Positions 18,035 through 27,366 of a stretch of DNA of 64,000 nucleotides are shown piece by piece (positions within the stretch are counted from its first letter, which is position 1; each line of letters begins with the position of its first letter). Made by a program: the position numbers and the translations under genes. The stretch comes from WVZH01 sp034430895 (GTDB lineage Bacteria > Chloroflexota > Anaerolineae > Anaerolineales > E44-bin32). The stretch spans positions 68,335 to 132,334 of the forward strand of contig DAOUDW010000049.1 of assembly GCA_034430895.1 (NCBI GenBank), in the 5' to 3' direction. The notes beneath the pieces were generated by a model that searched no databases, was not told the DNA's origin, and worked only from the letters and a program-made list of their open reading frames with translations.

Positions 18035-19156
18035 CTATTTAACATGGATCATGATGCTGTCCGGTGAAATCATTAGATCTACAGAAGTTCCCATCTTGAC
18101 CATTGTGACCGAGAGAATCTCTCCATCTATACCTTCGAAGATGTTATCTTCTTCGAAGCCCAGATCTCGCAGCACGCTGAGATAATCTTGCAGTACGTCG
18201 GGATCTTCGGGCTTGCAGCTGATTAAAAAGTCGGCGCTGGGGAGAACACTCGTTATTTCGCAGCGTTCGGGCTGCGGAATCAAGTCCTCGAGTTCCTGCG
18301 GCCACGCCAACGCCGCTTCGGCGTTGGCTGTCTGCTCCTCGATGAGCAACATTAATTCCGATGAAATGGAGTACTGGATTTGCACAGACATAGCCCCGTC
18401 GGTTAACCATAAGTTTTGGTTCTCGTCCACCGAGACAATACTCGGATCTTTATAAAAATCCAACGCATATAATGAATTGACGTATTCCGAAAAGACTTCA
18501 TCGTCTTCAGGTGTACACATGATCGAATAGCCTGCTCCAATACCGCTCGTTTGGTTGATAGAAGTCAACGCACAACGTTCGGGTGGCGGGACGATCCCGT
18601 TAAGATCACTTGGCCACTGCAAGGTCGTCGCGGTGGCAACTGCATCTTCGAAACCCGTTACGGAAACGTCGTAGGTGGCTGAATTACCGCCGAACTCAAG
18701 CCGCATGTGGTATTCGCCCTTGGTGATATCAACAGCGTCGTACTCCCCCTTTTTAATCCTCTCTTCGGAGTTGTCGGGGAAACCTTCCCTCACATAAACC
18801 AGGTACTCCAACTGGAATCCTGCTGCCTGCAGTTCGCTCAGATAGTCCTCGATCTGGCCTTCAGTAATGTCTTCATAAAACATACGGATATGAGATTCAG
18901 GGGCTTCCATCACCATGGAGATCTCCCCTTGTAGTTCGGGGATGTCTGCCGGGATATAGTCCGGCCATTCGGCGGAACCGCCGTAGTGGAAGCCGCCGGC
19001 TTCCCCGGCGATATCCGATGGTAGAGAATTGACCTCACCTGAAAAATCGGGAATATCCGGAATGTTATTCTCCCCAGGCAAATCGGTGTTACTGCATCCT
19101 GCAAGCAAAACAAGACAAATAATCAAGAACAAGGCAGCTGTTTTTCTCATATCCAT
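18035..19156 (-). CDS. Lipoprotein with a triplicated ~100-residue domain, unknown
   Basis: About 373 residues from the start at 19156 (an AGGAGG lies 11 bases upstream; the ATG at 19165 is too close to it). The signal peptide ends in a lipobox (LVLLAGC). Three copies of one domain follow, each opening with a WP...P motif: SAEWPDYIPADIPELQGEIS, LQWPSDLNGIVPPPERC and LAWPQELEDLIPQPERC. Each continues to a DYL..L..LGF-like helix (EDYLSELQAAGFQ; SEYVNSLYALDFY; QDYLSVLRDLGFE). The first copy is the most divergent. Copies two and three keep two Cys each, at equivalent places. I do not recognise the family. It is the last gene of a run of closely spaced minus-strand genes. Confidence 0.85.
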   Translation of the reverse strand: MDMRKTAALFLIICLVLLAGCSNTDLPGENNIPDIPDFSGEVNSLPSDIAGEAGGFHYGGSAEWPDYIPADIPELQGEISMVMEAPESHIRMFYEDITEGQIEDYLSELQAAGFQLEYLVYVREGFPDNSEERIKKGEYDAVDITKGEYHMRLEFGGNSATYDVSVTGFEDAVATATTLQWPSDLNGIVPPPERCALTSINQTSGIGAGYSIMCTPEDDEVFSEYVNSLYALDFYKDPSIVSVDENQNLWLTDGAMSVQIQYSISSELMLLIEEQTANAEAALAWPQELEDLIPQPERCEITSVLPSADFLISCKPEDPDVLQDYLSVLRDLGFEEDNIFEGIDGEILSVTMVKMGTSVDLMISPDSIMIHVK

Positions 19157-19227
19157 TGAAACCATATCCTCCTCAGATACATTCAAATGAAATTTAATGA
19201 TCCAACCATCTTCTTGCAAGCGTACCT

Positions 19228-20400
19228 CTACTCATTTTGCGCTGCTTCCCACAATCGAATGCTTCCATCAAAGCTGCCGGAAATCAACGTCGTTCCGTCC
19301 GGAGAAAAGAGAAGCCCCGAGATCAGATCTTCATGACCCTCCAACGTAACCAGCAATTCTTCCGTTGATGCATTCCAGATCCGAATGCGATCGTCTTCTC
19401 CTCCGGCAGCGAGAATCTCCCCGCTTGGGGATAGCGCAACTGCAATTACAAAGGCACCTTGATTGTCAAATGCTGCCAAGCTCGTACGAGCTTCGATATC
19501 CCACAAGCGAGCTTGCATATCGAAGCTCGAGGAAGCGAGCTTCTGACCATCGGCGGAATATTCAAGGTCCGAGATTGATTCCTGGTGTCCATAAAGGGTG
19601 CCTACCTTTTTGTTTTCTACCAGGTCCCAGAGGTAGATGGCACCACTATAGTCCCCAATGGCCAACATCTGTCCATCCGGCGAATAAACGACTTTGCTGA
19701 GCAGTCCATAGGAAATCCCATTCAAGGTGGTTTCCAAAAACCTGGTCTCGATATTCCAGATTTTTACCGTGCTGTCCAAGCTGCTGGAGGCGACGGTCTC
19801 CCCGGTGGGGGAATAATCGACGCTCCAGAGTTTATCGCGGTGTCCGATAAACGTACCGAAGACCTTCCCCGTCGTCCTGTCCCAAAGTTGAACGACACCG
19901 CTTTCATACGAGCCAGACACAAGCTGTGAGCCGTCGGGAGAGAAGGCAACGCCTTCAATTCGTTCACGATATTCACTTCCTTCGAGGACGATTTCTAATT
20001 CTCCGCTGCATCGATCCCACAAGTAAATACTGCCAGTGAACCCACCTCCCGCCACCGTCTCTCCGTCCGGTGAGAGCGCGAGACTGACGATGTTCGAAAT
20101 GTGTATATCTCCAGATTGTAGAATCGCAACCTGCTCGATACTCGCTGCATTATTGATCGTAATCGGTACCGGAGACGGCGTGGAAATGGGCGTCGGCTGC
20201 TGAGTTGCCGTAGAGGTAGTCGTCGGTGTACAGGTGGGTCCTTCTACAGCGGATGTGTCATCCAAAGTATTACCGCCAACGTTACACGCTGTCAGAATCA
20301 AACACAATACCAACGCGATTTGGATTAGCCCTGGAACTGACCTTCGTGCCGACCTGTGTCGCCGAAGTGTATTGTGCCCATTCACTTCAATAACCTTCAT
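19228..20400 (-). CDS. WD40 seven-blade beta-propeller lipoprotein
   Basis: A 390-residue protein. The signal sequence (IALVLCLILTAC) has a lipobox, and a Thr/Pro linker (TCTPTTTSTATQQPTPIST) leads to seven WD repeats, ending IYLWD, VQLWD, VKIWN, IYLWD, ARLWD, IRIWN and IRLWE. Seven blades make one complete propeller, displayed outside the membrane. WD40 propellers are protein-interaction platforms, so this may scaffold an envelope complex. It lies between the HEAT membrane protein and the triple-domain lipoprotein, with short gaps (54 and 71 bases), so co-transcription is likely. Confidence 0.92.
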   Translation of the reverse strand: MKVIEVNGHNTLRRHRSARRSVPGLIQIALVLCLILTACNVGGNTLDDTSAVEGPTCTPTTTSTATQQPTPISTPSPVPITINNAASIEQVAILQSGDIHISNIVSLALSPDGETVAGGGFTGSIYLWDRCSGELEIVLEGSEYRERIEGVAFSPDGSQLVSGSYESGVVQLWDRTTGKVFGTFIGHRDKLWSVDYSPTGETVASSSLDSTVKIWNIETRFLETTLNGISYGLLSKVVYSPDGQMLAIGDYSGAIYLWDLVENKKVGTLYGHQESISDLEYSADGQKLASSSFDMQARLWDIEARTSLAAFDNQGAFVIAVALSPSGEILAAGGEDDRIRIWNASTEELLVTLEGHEDLISGLLFSPDGTTLISGSFDGSIRLWEAAQNE

Positions 20401-20454
20401 CGATAACTTCCCCTCCTCGCTTATGCGAATTTCAGAATTTCATTATTTTCCGCT

Positions 20455-21687
20455 TCAAGAATTTTCCTCGGGATCCAACTCCAACATACTAAGCGCTTCC
20501 TGTGCAGCATCGCGGACATCCTGTTCTTCATCCTCGATTAATGCTTCCAGTCCGGCTTTTGCACGTCGGTCTTTGATCTTTCCCAGTGAAACGGCCGCGG
20601 CAGCACGGACTTTCGGATACTTATCCTTGAGTGCCTTTATTAAAGCGTTTACCGCTCGTGAATCGCCGATTTCACCAAGCGTTGCAGCGGCAATGACTCG
20701 ATATTGGAACTCTCGATCCTTCAGGACTTTCATAAGGGGTTTTACAGATCGCGGGTCTCGAGTCTCTTCGAGCAATGTGATGAGTTCTCCATATTTCTTT
20801 CCATGATCGATCCAGTCGATGTACTTTGCCCTGGAGGAGGTTCTTTCCCGATCCATCTGTTTGAGTTCACGAACAGTTGCTAAGATTCTATGTGGCGAAA
20901 TTCCAAGTATGAGAAGGAAAAAGGGCATCAAAGGGATAACGATACAGCCGGGCATCACAGTACGGCCCAAGCAGCGCGCCAGTTCACGTTGAACGGGCCA
21001 GCCGACTCCGAGCACTGCCAACCACAAAGCGCCGATGACAATATAATCATTTAGCTGCAATCCGGAATAAATCAATGCATGAACCGTTTTATAAAACGGG
21101 ATGATCCAAACGGGAACGATTAGCAGCGCGACCAGGCGTAAAAGCAACGTGTAACCGCCATGTAAATATCTTGCAGTGCTGATCCGTTCTTCCGGTTCTT
21201 CAATCGCCGTTTCCTGCTTTTCACCCCAAATGGGCGGCACTTGCGTGCGCGTATATTCCTGGGATTCTCGAACCATTCGGCGTGCACGTAGCCCCAGAAT
21301 GGCAGGGTAGACGAAGGGGGCAATGAAAAACAGTAGCAACACCGGGATGAAAGCCAGCGGTGATGCGTCCTCCGTCATTTCCATTAGTAGGCCCATGAGC
21401 GCCCAAAATGGTGCCGAGACGAGTGACCAAAGGAACAATTGGGTAAGACACCCCACCATCACCCCGTTACAGCCTTGAACGCCTAGCCACGATGGAAGGA
21501 TAATCTCAAATATGTAGAATCGGATTCTACCCGCTTTGGCAAGTTTATCCCAATTGGGTAAGTCGGTATCCAAAACCGTGCCGCACGAACCGCATTCGAT
21601 TTTCTCCGGTCCTATTCGGCGATGCCCGAATTTGTATTGACATTTTGGACAAAATAAATAGGTGTACTTATATTCGATACTTCCCAT
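20455..21687 (-). CDS. Membrane protein: zinc ribbon, TM bundle and C-terminal HEAT repeats
   Basis: The start at 21687 has GGGAGGAG upstream (410 residues); the frame is open to 21801. A zinc ribbon comes first (LFCPKCQYKF and IECGSCGTVLD). About four to six helices follow (MVGCLTQLFLWSLVSAPFWA; LAFIPVLLLFFIAPFVYPAI; LLLRLVALLIVPVWIIPFYK; IVIGALWLAVLGVGWPV). The C-terminal 110 residues are HEAT/PBS-lyase-like repeats (LITLLEETRDPRSVKPLMKV; AAATLGEIGDSRAVNALIKA; AAAVSLGKIKDRRAKAGL; DAAQEALSML). Such repeats bind protein partners, probably in the cytoplasm. Shares its design with the HEAT membrane protein at 22860. Confidence 0.88.
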   Translation of the reverse strand: MGSIEYKYTYLFCPKCQYKFGHRRIGPEKIECGSCGTVLDTDLPNWDKLAKAGRIRFYIFEIILPSWLGVQGCNGVMVGCLTQLFLWSLVSAPFWALMGLLMEMTEDASPLAFIPVLLLFFIAPFVYPAILGLRARRMVRESQEYTRTQVPPIWGEKQETAIEEPEERISTARYLHGGYTLLLRLVALLIVPVWIIPFYKTVHALIYSGLQLNDYIVIGALWLAVLGVGWPVQRELARCLGRTVMPGCIVIPLMPFFLLILGISPHRILATVRELKQMDRERTSSRAKYIDWIDHGKKYGELITLLEETRDPRSVKPLMKVLKDREFQYRVIAAATLGEIGDSRAVNALIKALKDKYPKVRAAAAVSLGKIKDRRAKAGLEALIEDEEQDVRDAAQEALSMLELDPEENS

Positions 21688-21718
21688 GATGGCTCTCCTC
21701 CCTTTTTCTAATTCGAAT

Positions 21719-22081
21719 CTATGTTTCCGAAAAGAAGTAATTGCCACAAAGATAAAACCCGGCATCCGAACGCCAGAGACAAACCGAGGCGCCATTCCCA
21801 TCGGACCATGCCATCACCTGGCCACATCCCAACTGGGGCATCACATCTACCGTAAAGAAATGAAATCCGAACTCGAGGGTCGTCTTTTCGAGATTGGATT
21901 GAACGAGTTTGCGAAGGGATTCTTTCGTTCCCGGGATCAAGCGCTTCGACCCCCACGCAAGCTTGAAACCATCGAACTCTATTTCGATGCGCTCCTGATC
22001 CCAGACAGGAATGGTGGGCAATGCCTGTTCGAACAACGCATTCGTCGCTTCGATAGCCGATGTGGTTTGTATTCGCTGCAT
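21719..22081 (-). CDS. Small protein of unknown function
   Basis: I choose the start at 22081 (AAGGAG 11 bases upstream; 120 residues). The frame opens further up, but there it would overlap the previous gene. The sequence is soluble and mixed alpha/beta (IPVWDQERIEIEFDGFKLAW; LEFGFHFFTVDVMPQLG; ASVCLWRSDAGFYLCGNYFF), with three Cys in the last third. No family is recognised. It sits 41 bases after one small gene and 31 bases before the HEAT membrane protein, so it belongs to the same operon. Confidence 0.65.
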   Translation of the reverse strand: MQRIQTTSAIEATNALFEQALPTIPVWDQERIEIEFDGFKLAWGSKRLIPGTKESLRKLVQSNLEKTTLEFGFHFFTVDVMPQLGCGQVMAWSDGNGASVCLWRSDAGFYLCGNYFFSET

Positions 22082-22122
22082 TGAGTAAATTTCTCCTTGC
22101 TGTCGTTTCTGTCGAACAACCG

Positions 22123-22482
22123 TCATGTTGTAGGTGTCGCTCGCAGCGGCACTTTGCCTGTTTCCCACCAATGCTTTGCATCTGCAGCGGCGACTTTCAT
22201 GTCGAGGCCTCGTTTTCTCGCCCCCTGCTCGCACATCAAAATGGGCGCAAATACGCCGGCGCCGGCGACGATGTATGAACCCATCTGTTCCGACAAACGC
22301 TGGATCTTCAACTGCGCTTCCGCTTCCGTGAGACAATCCCGCCGGAAGTCCACGACTTCTTGTGAAACATAGATGTATCCCTCGCCGCGTTTAATTGTGG
22401 CCCCCGGGTAACCACATGGACAGGAATCATCAGAGCAGAGTGCGCTGTCCATTTCGTTTCCTGAAACTTGCATATATTTCAT
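22123..22482 (-). CDS. Small Cys-containing protein of unknown function
   Basis: 119 residues from the start at 22482, with GGAGGGAACAACG just upstream. An N-terminal Cys cluster (ALCSDDSCPCGYPGA, Cys16, 21 and 23) may bind metal together with Cys53 or so (DFRRDCLTEAEAQ). The segment GEGYIYVSQEVVDFR and a Gly/Ala-rich region (GSYIVAGAGVFAPILMCEQGARKRG) follow. No family is recognised. It is part of the closely spaced minus-strand run. Confidence 0.7.
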   Translation of the reverse strand: MKYMQVSGNEMDSALCSDDSCPCGYPGATIKRGEGYIYVSQEVVDFRRDCLTEAEAQLKIQRLSEQMGSYIVAGAGVFAPILMCEQGARKRGLDMKVAAADAKHWWETGKVPLRATPTT

Positions 22483-22517
22483 CGTTGTTCCCTCCAAATA
22501 ATTTGCTTTCTACTAGA

Positions 22518-22727
22518 TCAGCAGATATCAACATTCCGGATTTGCCACAGATTCCTGGCGCCGCACTGCGGACAGGCAGACTGCTTGACCTTTTCGAGAT
22601 CAGCGCAGTTGCTGCAAACGACATAAACATTATTCACCGGACAGACACCACAGACTGCAACTCGTACCGCGCCTCCTCCGATCACGATCGACTCCTCAAA
22701 CGCCCTTCCACATTTACGACATCGCAT
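22518..22727 (-). CDS. Four-CxxC zinc-ribbon mini-protein
   Basis: A 69-residue protein with four CxxC pairs at Cys3/6, 26/29, 38/41 and 52/55 plus a terminal Cys69, so it could hold two zinc ions. AAGGAAGGGAATTCA precedes the ATG. Double zinc ribbons of this size bind nucleic acid or proteins; which applies here is unknown. It lies 132 bases after the HEAT membrane gene and 35 bases before the next small gene. Confidence 0.75.
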   Translation of the reverse strand: MRCRKCGRAFEESIVIGGGAVRVAVCGVCPVNNVYVVCSNCADLEKVKQSACPQCGARNLWQIRNVDIC

Positions 22728-22859
22728 TGAATTCCCTTCCTTCGATCACGTTCGGCTGCGAATCGCTTACTTTCGGTTTCGGTAATGATTGGATCTGAAT
22801 CGATCCGAAAATTACCTTCGCATAACGACAGACAACCTTGAACTGACGTGAATTGGAGA

Positions 22860-23645
22860 TTACTCCCCGAATACCGTTTTCGCCACGCCCTTGCCCGTCC
22901 AATAAACGATGGGAATGATGCCAACCAAGGTCATAATGATAAATAGCATCACGATGAACTTCAGCGCATGACCATTCGTTCCTAGCTTGTACTCTGAGTA
23001 CCAATCCCATCCCTTCATTGCCATCGCAAAAAGTATGATCATAGGTATAACGATCAAGATTGCGGAAAAGTCGCTTGAAGAACCCGAAGCATTCGATATG
23101 GAAGATAACAACCAAAAGGCAATGCCCCACAGGATTACACCGCCCAAGAAAAGGCCTATTCGGCCCGCCATGATCTGAATTTGATAGTCGGAATACCAGG
23201 TTTCAATGTGCTCCGCAGGAAGGCAGGCCGCTACATAGAGCCAATCGCCTATGCCATAACGATCCCCTTCCTCTCCAGCGGAGGCTGATCGAGTACCTCT
23301 ATCACGCTTACTTCCCTTCCGTTTTGCGCCTTTCTTGATCTGGATCATGGCCTCAAAAGCAGCGTGACGTATGCCCTCGTCTGAGTCAGCAATAAGCGGA
23401 ATAATTGTATCGATCGTATCTAAATCACCGAGTCTACCCAGTGAATTTATGGCCGCTTCACGCACTCGCTCATCCGAATCGCGCAAGGAGTCGACCAGAA
23501 CACTAACCGTCTGCGAGTCACCTACCTGACCTATCGCTTTGACGGCATCGCAGCGGATACTCGCATCTTCTGATTTTTTCAGCGCTTCGATTAATCCCTC
23601 TGTATCTATCGAACTTTTCATAGCCCCGATATCGTATGTAGCCAT
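22860..23645 (-). CDS. HEAT-repeat membrane protein
   Basis: A 261-residue protein with AAAGGGAGGAG before the ATG. The first 110 residues are HEAT/PBS-lyase-like repeats (LIEALKKSEDASIRCDAVKA; LVDSLRDSDERVREAAINSL; IIPLIADSDEGIRHAAFEAM), then a basic linker (KKGAKRKGSKRDRG), then helices (IGLFLGGVILWGIAFWLLS; FSAILIVIPMIILFAMAM; FIVMLFIIMTLVGIIPIVYW). It is a mirror version of the 20455 protein, where HEAT repeats are C-terminal. The partner is unknown. Confidence 0.88.
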   Translation of the reverse strand: MATYDIGAMKSSIDTEGLIEALKKSEDASIRCDAVKAIGQVGDSQTVSVLVDSLRDSDERVREAAINSLGRLGDLDTIDTIIPLIADSDEGIRHAAFEAMIQIKKGAKRKGSKRDRGTRSASAGEEGDRYGIGDWLYVAACLPAEHIETWYSDYQIQIMAGRIGLFLGGVILWGIAFWLLSSISNASGSSSDFSAILIVIPMIILFAMAMKGWDWYSEYKLGTNGHALKFIVMLFIIMTLVGIIPIVYWTGKGVAKTVFGE

Positions 23646-23738
23646 CTTTTCTCCTCCCTTTATGAATAAACCTTTCGAGTATGTTCATTTGGTGAAAAAG
23701 ATTATTATTGTTTATTCAGCTCTCACATGATTCTGCAT

Positions 23739-24176
23739 CTATGGAGCTTCCCATATCGCAACAGCCTCACCCTGATAAACAACTTCCTCCCCATTCTCGT
23801 CGAGGGCTGATATCGATGTGCTCGGGCAAACGTTGTAATCGTAGGAAAGAATTGCTGTCGTTTCGGAATTGAATACAACTTGCATATTGAACCAGGTCGG
23901 TGGATCTGTATCAAATTCTTTAGCCATCTCAGTCATACCTTCAATAATGGGCATGTGTTTTTCAGGGATTTTGATCGGGCAATTTAAATAAGGCCCCGCT
24001 TCTTTCCGAATCGTCCAAGAGAAATCTGTCATTTCACCGTCATCGTTCACGCTAAACGACAGATCATCTCCTCGCCATGTGCCGGTCGCCGGAACGACTT
24101 GTTCGCTTCCACATGCAGCCAAGATGATCAATAACCAGATTAGGATAGCTGTTCGTGCTAATACATCCTTCTTCAT
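23739..24176 (-). CDS. Small lipoprotein, unknown
   Basis: A 145-residue protein. Signal peptide with lipobox (WLLIILAAC), then an all-beta-looking domain (GTWRGDDLSFSVNDDGEMTD; MQVVFNSETTAILSYDYNVC) resembling small lipocalin-like or immunoglobulin-like lipoproteins without a clear family. Two Cys (in LNCPI and YNVCP) could form a disulfide. GGGGAG precedes the start. Confidence 0.82.
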   Translation of the reverse strand: MKKDVLARTAILIWLLIILAACGSEQVVPATGTWRGDDLSFSVNDDGEMTDFSWTIRKEAGPYLNCPIKIPEKHMPIIEGMTEMAKEFDTDPPTWFNMQVVFNSETTAILSYDYNVCPSTSISALDENGEEVVYQGEAVAIWEAP

Positions 24177-24248
24177 CTTTCTACTCCCCTGGAGAAAATA
24201 TAATGGACATTCCTTTAAACTCGTCCTCCAAATAGGACAATCGTGTAC

Positions 24249-26192
24249 TTACTCCCCGCACAATGATGGCCAGATGTTCAAACCGGCCATTTCACAGATC
24301 TCCTGCGGTACAACATCGATTGGGTTATCGGTGAGATCCAACAAACCAAGGCTTTCCATTTGGGTGATTTCGGTTGGGATTTCTGTTAGCCTGTTATTAG
24401 CCAAGACAAGGAAAACCAATCGATCAAGCTGTCCGATCTCAGGTGGCAACATCGTCAATTGATTGTCTCGAAGATCCAGATCGCCCAGTTTTTCGAGTTG
24501 TCCTATCTCGGAGGGCAAGCCTGAAAGCTTGTTGTAGGACAACCTGAGAATCTCCAGAGAGCTTAGATGTCCGATCTCAGATGGCAAATCTACCAATAGA
24601 TTACCGCTCAGGTCCAGTTCAACGAGGTTTTCAAGTTGTCCAATTTCAGGGGGCAATTGAGCCAATTGATTGGCTCCCAACTGCAAATGCGTAAGCGGTC
24701 TCAGCTGTCCGATTTGGGGCGGCAATGAAACGATCTCGTTGCCGTGTAAGTTGAGTGATCGCAGATGCGTATTTTCATCCAATCCCGACGGGAATTGCGG
24801 AAAGTAATTCGCATCCAGCTCCAGTACTTCGAGATTTCTCAAGTTTCCGAACTCTACCGGCAAATCCGAGAGCATGTTGTAGGACAGCGTTAGAATCTCA
24901 AGATTTTCAAGCGCTCCAATCTCGGATGGTAAAGCCATCAGTTGATTGCCACACAGGTTCAAAATCCTGAGTTCCTGCAGATCCGAGATTGCAGCAGGCA
25001 ATTCCCTCAAAAATGTACCTGTCAAATCTAGCTCGCTGAGATTCGTAAGTCGGAAGAATTCCTGTGGCAATTCACCAACAGGGATATCACTAAGGAACAA
25101 TGCTTCAAGCTCTTTAAACTGCATAATCCCGAGTGGCAGTTCCGTGAACATGTTGCTGGAAATGTTGAAGACTCTTAGCTGATTCAGTTTTTCGATTTCG
25201 GTCGACAGTTCCGTTAGTAGATTTCCTCTTAAGTCCAGCTCTTCAAGGTTTTCGAGCGATCCGATTTCGGTCGGGAACTCCGAAAGCATGTTCCAGGAAA
25301 GCTTGAGCATTCGCAGATTCGCCAACTGGCCAATTTCGGTCGGTAGTTCTTCCAGATCAGTGGAAGTCAAATCCAATCGCTCTAGATTCGTAAGCGCCCC
25401 GATCTCGGGAGGTAATTCACCAAACTGGTTATTTTGCACGCAAAGAATCTCGAGGCTACCAAGCTGTCTAATTTCAGGGGGCAAATCGATAAATTGATTG
25501 TACCCCATATCCAGTTCTTTGAGATTGCTTAATTGCGTGATTTCGGAAGGGAATTCCGCGAAGAGATTTTCACTCAGGATCAGCGTTTCGAGATTCTCAA
25601 GCTGTCCAATTTCAGCTGGAAGTGTTGTCAACTGACAATCCTTGAGATTCAACACACGAAGATTCTGCAATTGCCCGATCTCGGGCGGCAACTCGTACAA
25701 CGAAGACTCTTCCAGAATTAGTTCTTCAAGGTTTTCAAGTTGACCGATTTCGGCTGGCAGTTCCGAAAGAAACGGAGTATAGGAGAGTACCAACGTTTTC
25801 AATTTTCTCAATTGGCCAATTCCAGGTGGCAATTCAGAGAAAAGATTGGAAGATAGAACCAACCTCTCGAGATTTTCCAACTGGCCCATACCGGACGGGA
25901 TTTCAATCAAATCGTTGCCTTCCAGATCCAGTTCTTTGAGATTCTTCATCTGCAGGATTTCAGCCGGGAAGAGCATCAACGGATCGCCGTGCAGGATTAG
26001 TGATTCGGGGCCATCAGCATTTGATGCGTCCACGGACCACGCTGTTGGATGTGGGGAGCCAGCCTCCGTTGTAGCGGATGGCGGTTCGTTTACCAGATCT
26101 TCGGTTTGAATGGATTTCCCACAGCCAAACAAGAGCAACATTCCAGTTATTGAAGCAAGGATAAACAATGGTCGAATTTTGTGCGGATTCAT
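24249..26192 (-). CDS. Leucine-rich repeat lipoprotein with 24 repeats
   Basis: A 647-residue protein with GGAAGGGG before the ATG. Lipobox MLLLFGC, a short linker, then 24 consecutive 23-residue repeats of the plant-type/SDS22-like pattern LxxLxxLxLxxNxLxxLPxEIGQ (one is 24 residues). No other domain follows. It should form a long curved solenoid on the outer face of the membrane. In other bacteria such proteins act in adhesion or in binding host or prey proteins; the role here is inference. The repeats are similar to one another at DNA level, so copy-number variation is plausible. Confidence 0.93.
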   Translation of the reverse strand: MNPHKIRPLFILASITGMLLLFGCGKSIQTEDLVNEPPSATTEAGSPHPTAWSVDASNADGPESLILHGDPLMLFPAEILQMKNLKELDLEGNDLIEIPSGMGQLENLERLVLSSNLFSELPPGIGQLRKLKTLVLSYTPFLSELPAEIGQLENLEELILEESSLYELPPEIGQLQNLRVLNLKDCQLTTLPAEIGQLENLETLILSENLFAEFPSEITQLSNLKELDMGYNQFIDLPPEIRQLGSLEILCVQNNQFGELPPEIGALTNLERLDLTSTDLEELPTEIGQLANLRMLKLSWNMLSEFPTEIGSLENLEELDLRGNLLTELSTEIEKLNQLRVFNISSNMFTELPLGIMQFKELEALFLSDIPVGELPQEFFRLTNLSELDLTGTFLRELPAAISDLQELRILNLCGNQLMALPSEIGALENLEILTLSYNMLSDLPVEFGNLRNLEVLELDANYFPQFPSGLDENTHLRSLNLHGNEIVSLPPQIGQLRPLTHLQLGANQLAQLPPEIGQLENLVELDLSGNLLVDLPSEIGHLSSLEILRLSYNKLSGLPSEIGQLEKLGDLDLRDNQLTMLPPEIGQLDRLVFLVLANNRLTEIPTEITQMESLGLLDLTDNPIDVVPQEICEMAGLNIWPSLCGE

Positions 26193-26290
26193 TACGCCCC
26201 TTCCAGTCTGGTTATCAGCTGATATTGCCTTTCATCTCAACATGATAACCGTGAACACTCGTGCAGAAGATAAGCCAATACCATCAGCAA

Positions 26291-27193
26291 TCATTTGCCC
26301 ACATAATCACCATCATTACTGATGAATCCCTGGAATGGTAGCGTGTTAACCAGAACTTGCTGCCCATGAATTACCGGAGATCTGTCTTTTGCAAGTTTCT
26401 CATTATTGGACTTGCGAACGGACGATTCGATCTCGTCGGCTTGTTCTTGCGAAGCTGTATGAATCGCATTGCACCAGTATCTCGCCTCAGGAAGCAGGTC
26501 GCCTCCGTGGATGACGGAGCCTGAAAGCTGATCTTCCCCAACAATAGCGAGCAGCTGTTTCGTTGCCGCCCTACCATACAAGGCCTCGTCAAAGTTCTCG
26601 ATCTCAAACAGCACCCCGATCCATGGACCGGATGGATTTTGTTTTTCAGGAATAGCGGTTCCCTGTCCCTCGATATTTACTGCGTCGAAGCCCATCTCGG
26701 GTGGGTCGCTTAGCAACTCCTGTGACTCATCCGAATCAAGGTCGAAACCTTTTGGTGGTACGATCGCCCACTTAATCACGGCGCCACTGGAGCTTATCGA
26801 CTGCGGGACATAACCATAATCATTCCCCGAGCAATAACTGTGCTGTCTTTGCACCTCATTACAGCTCATGATTGTATCGCGTGCCCAAGCCTGGTAATCC
26901 TCACGTACTCCGATACCGAAATAGGGTAGGATGAACGCATACTTCTCGGAGTAAATCGTATTCGGGGTATAGGCGGAAATGATCTCGATTAGCATCGGGG
27001 GTGGATTATCGTTTGAATAGTTCAAGAAAGCTTCGAAATACCGCTCGGCGCTTTCCCGATCTCGAAATTGAGCTCGGTAATCAAGACATTCTTCACCGTT
27101 AAATCCGAGGCGCATCTTGTTGCCAAGCGGACGCAATCCCCTGTGGACAATATATTGTGCCATGGCATCAACAGGATTCTCATGTTTGTCCAT
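26291..27193 (-). CDS. Protein of unknown function
   Basis: About 300 residues from the start at 27193 (GGAGAGGGAAAACAAA upstream). No signal peptide or TM helix is visible. Notable segments are YIVHRGLRPLGNKMRLGFNG, FRDRESAERYFEAFLNYS, YAFILPYFGIGVREDYQAW and GPWIGVLFEIENFDEALYG. Two Cys are close together (CNEVQRQHSYC). I recognise no family. It lies between the LRR lipoprotein and a zinc-ribbon mini-protein, on the same strand. Confidence 0.75.
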   Translation of the reverse strand: MDKHENPVDAMAQYIVHRGLRPLGNKMRLGFNGEECLDYRAQFRDRESAERYFEAFLNYSNDNPPPMLIEIISAYTPNTIYSEKYAFILPYFGIGVREDYQAWARDTIMSCNEVQRQHSYCSGNDYGYVPQSISSSGAVIKWAIVPPKGFDLDSDESQELLSDPPEMGFDAVNIEGQGTAIPEKQNPSGPWIGVLFEIENFDEALYGRAATKQLLAIVGEDQLSGSVIHGGDLLPEARYWCNAIHTASQEQADEIESSVRKSNNEKLAKDRSPVIHGQQVLVNTLPFQGFISNDGDYVGK

Positions 27194-27366
27194 TTTGTTT
27201 TCCCTCTCCGTGATGATCATAGGGCTTAAAAAGCCCAGCAATTCAGACATCGTGCCTAGAGACAATTACAAATTCCGTATCTTATTCGCCTGTCAATATA
27301 TCTAGGATGGCATTTCCTCATCTCTATCCTTTTCGATTGGCTTCATGTGCGTACGTCCTAATGAAA

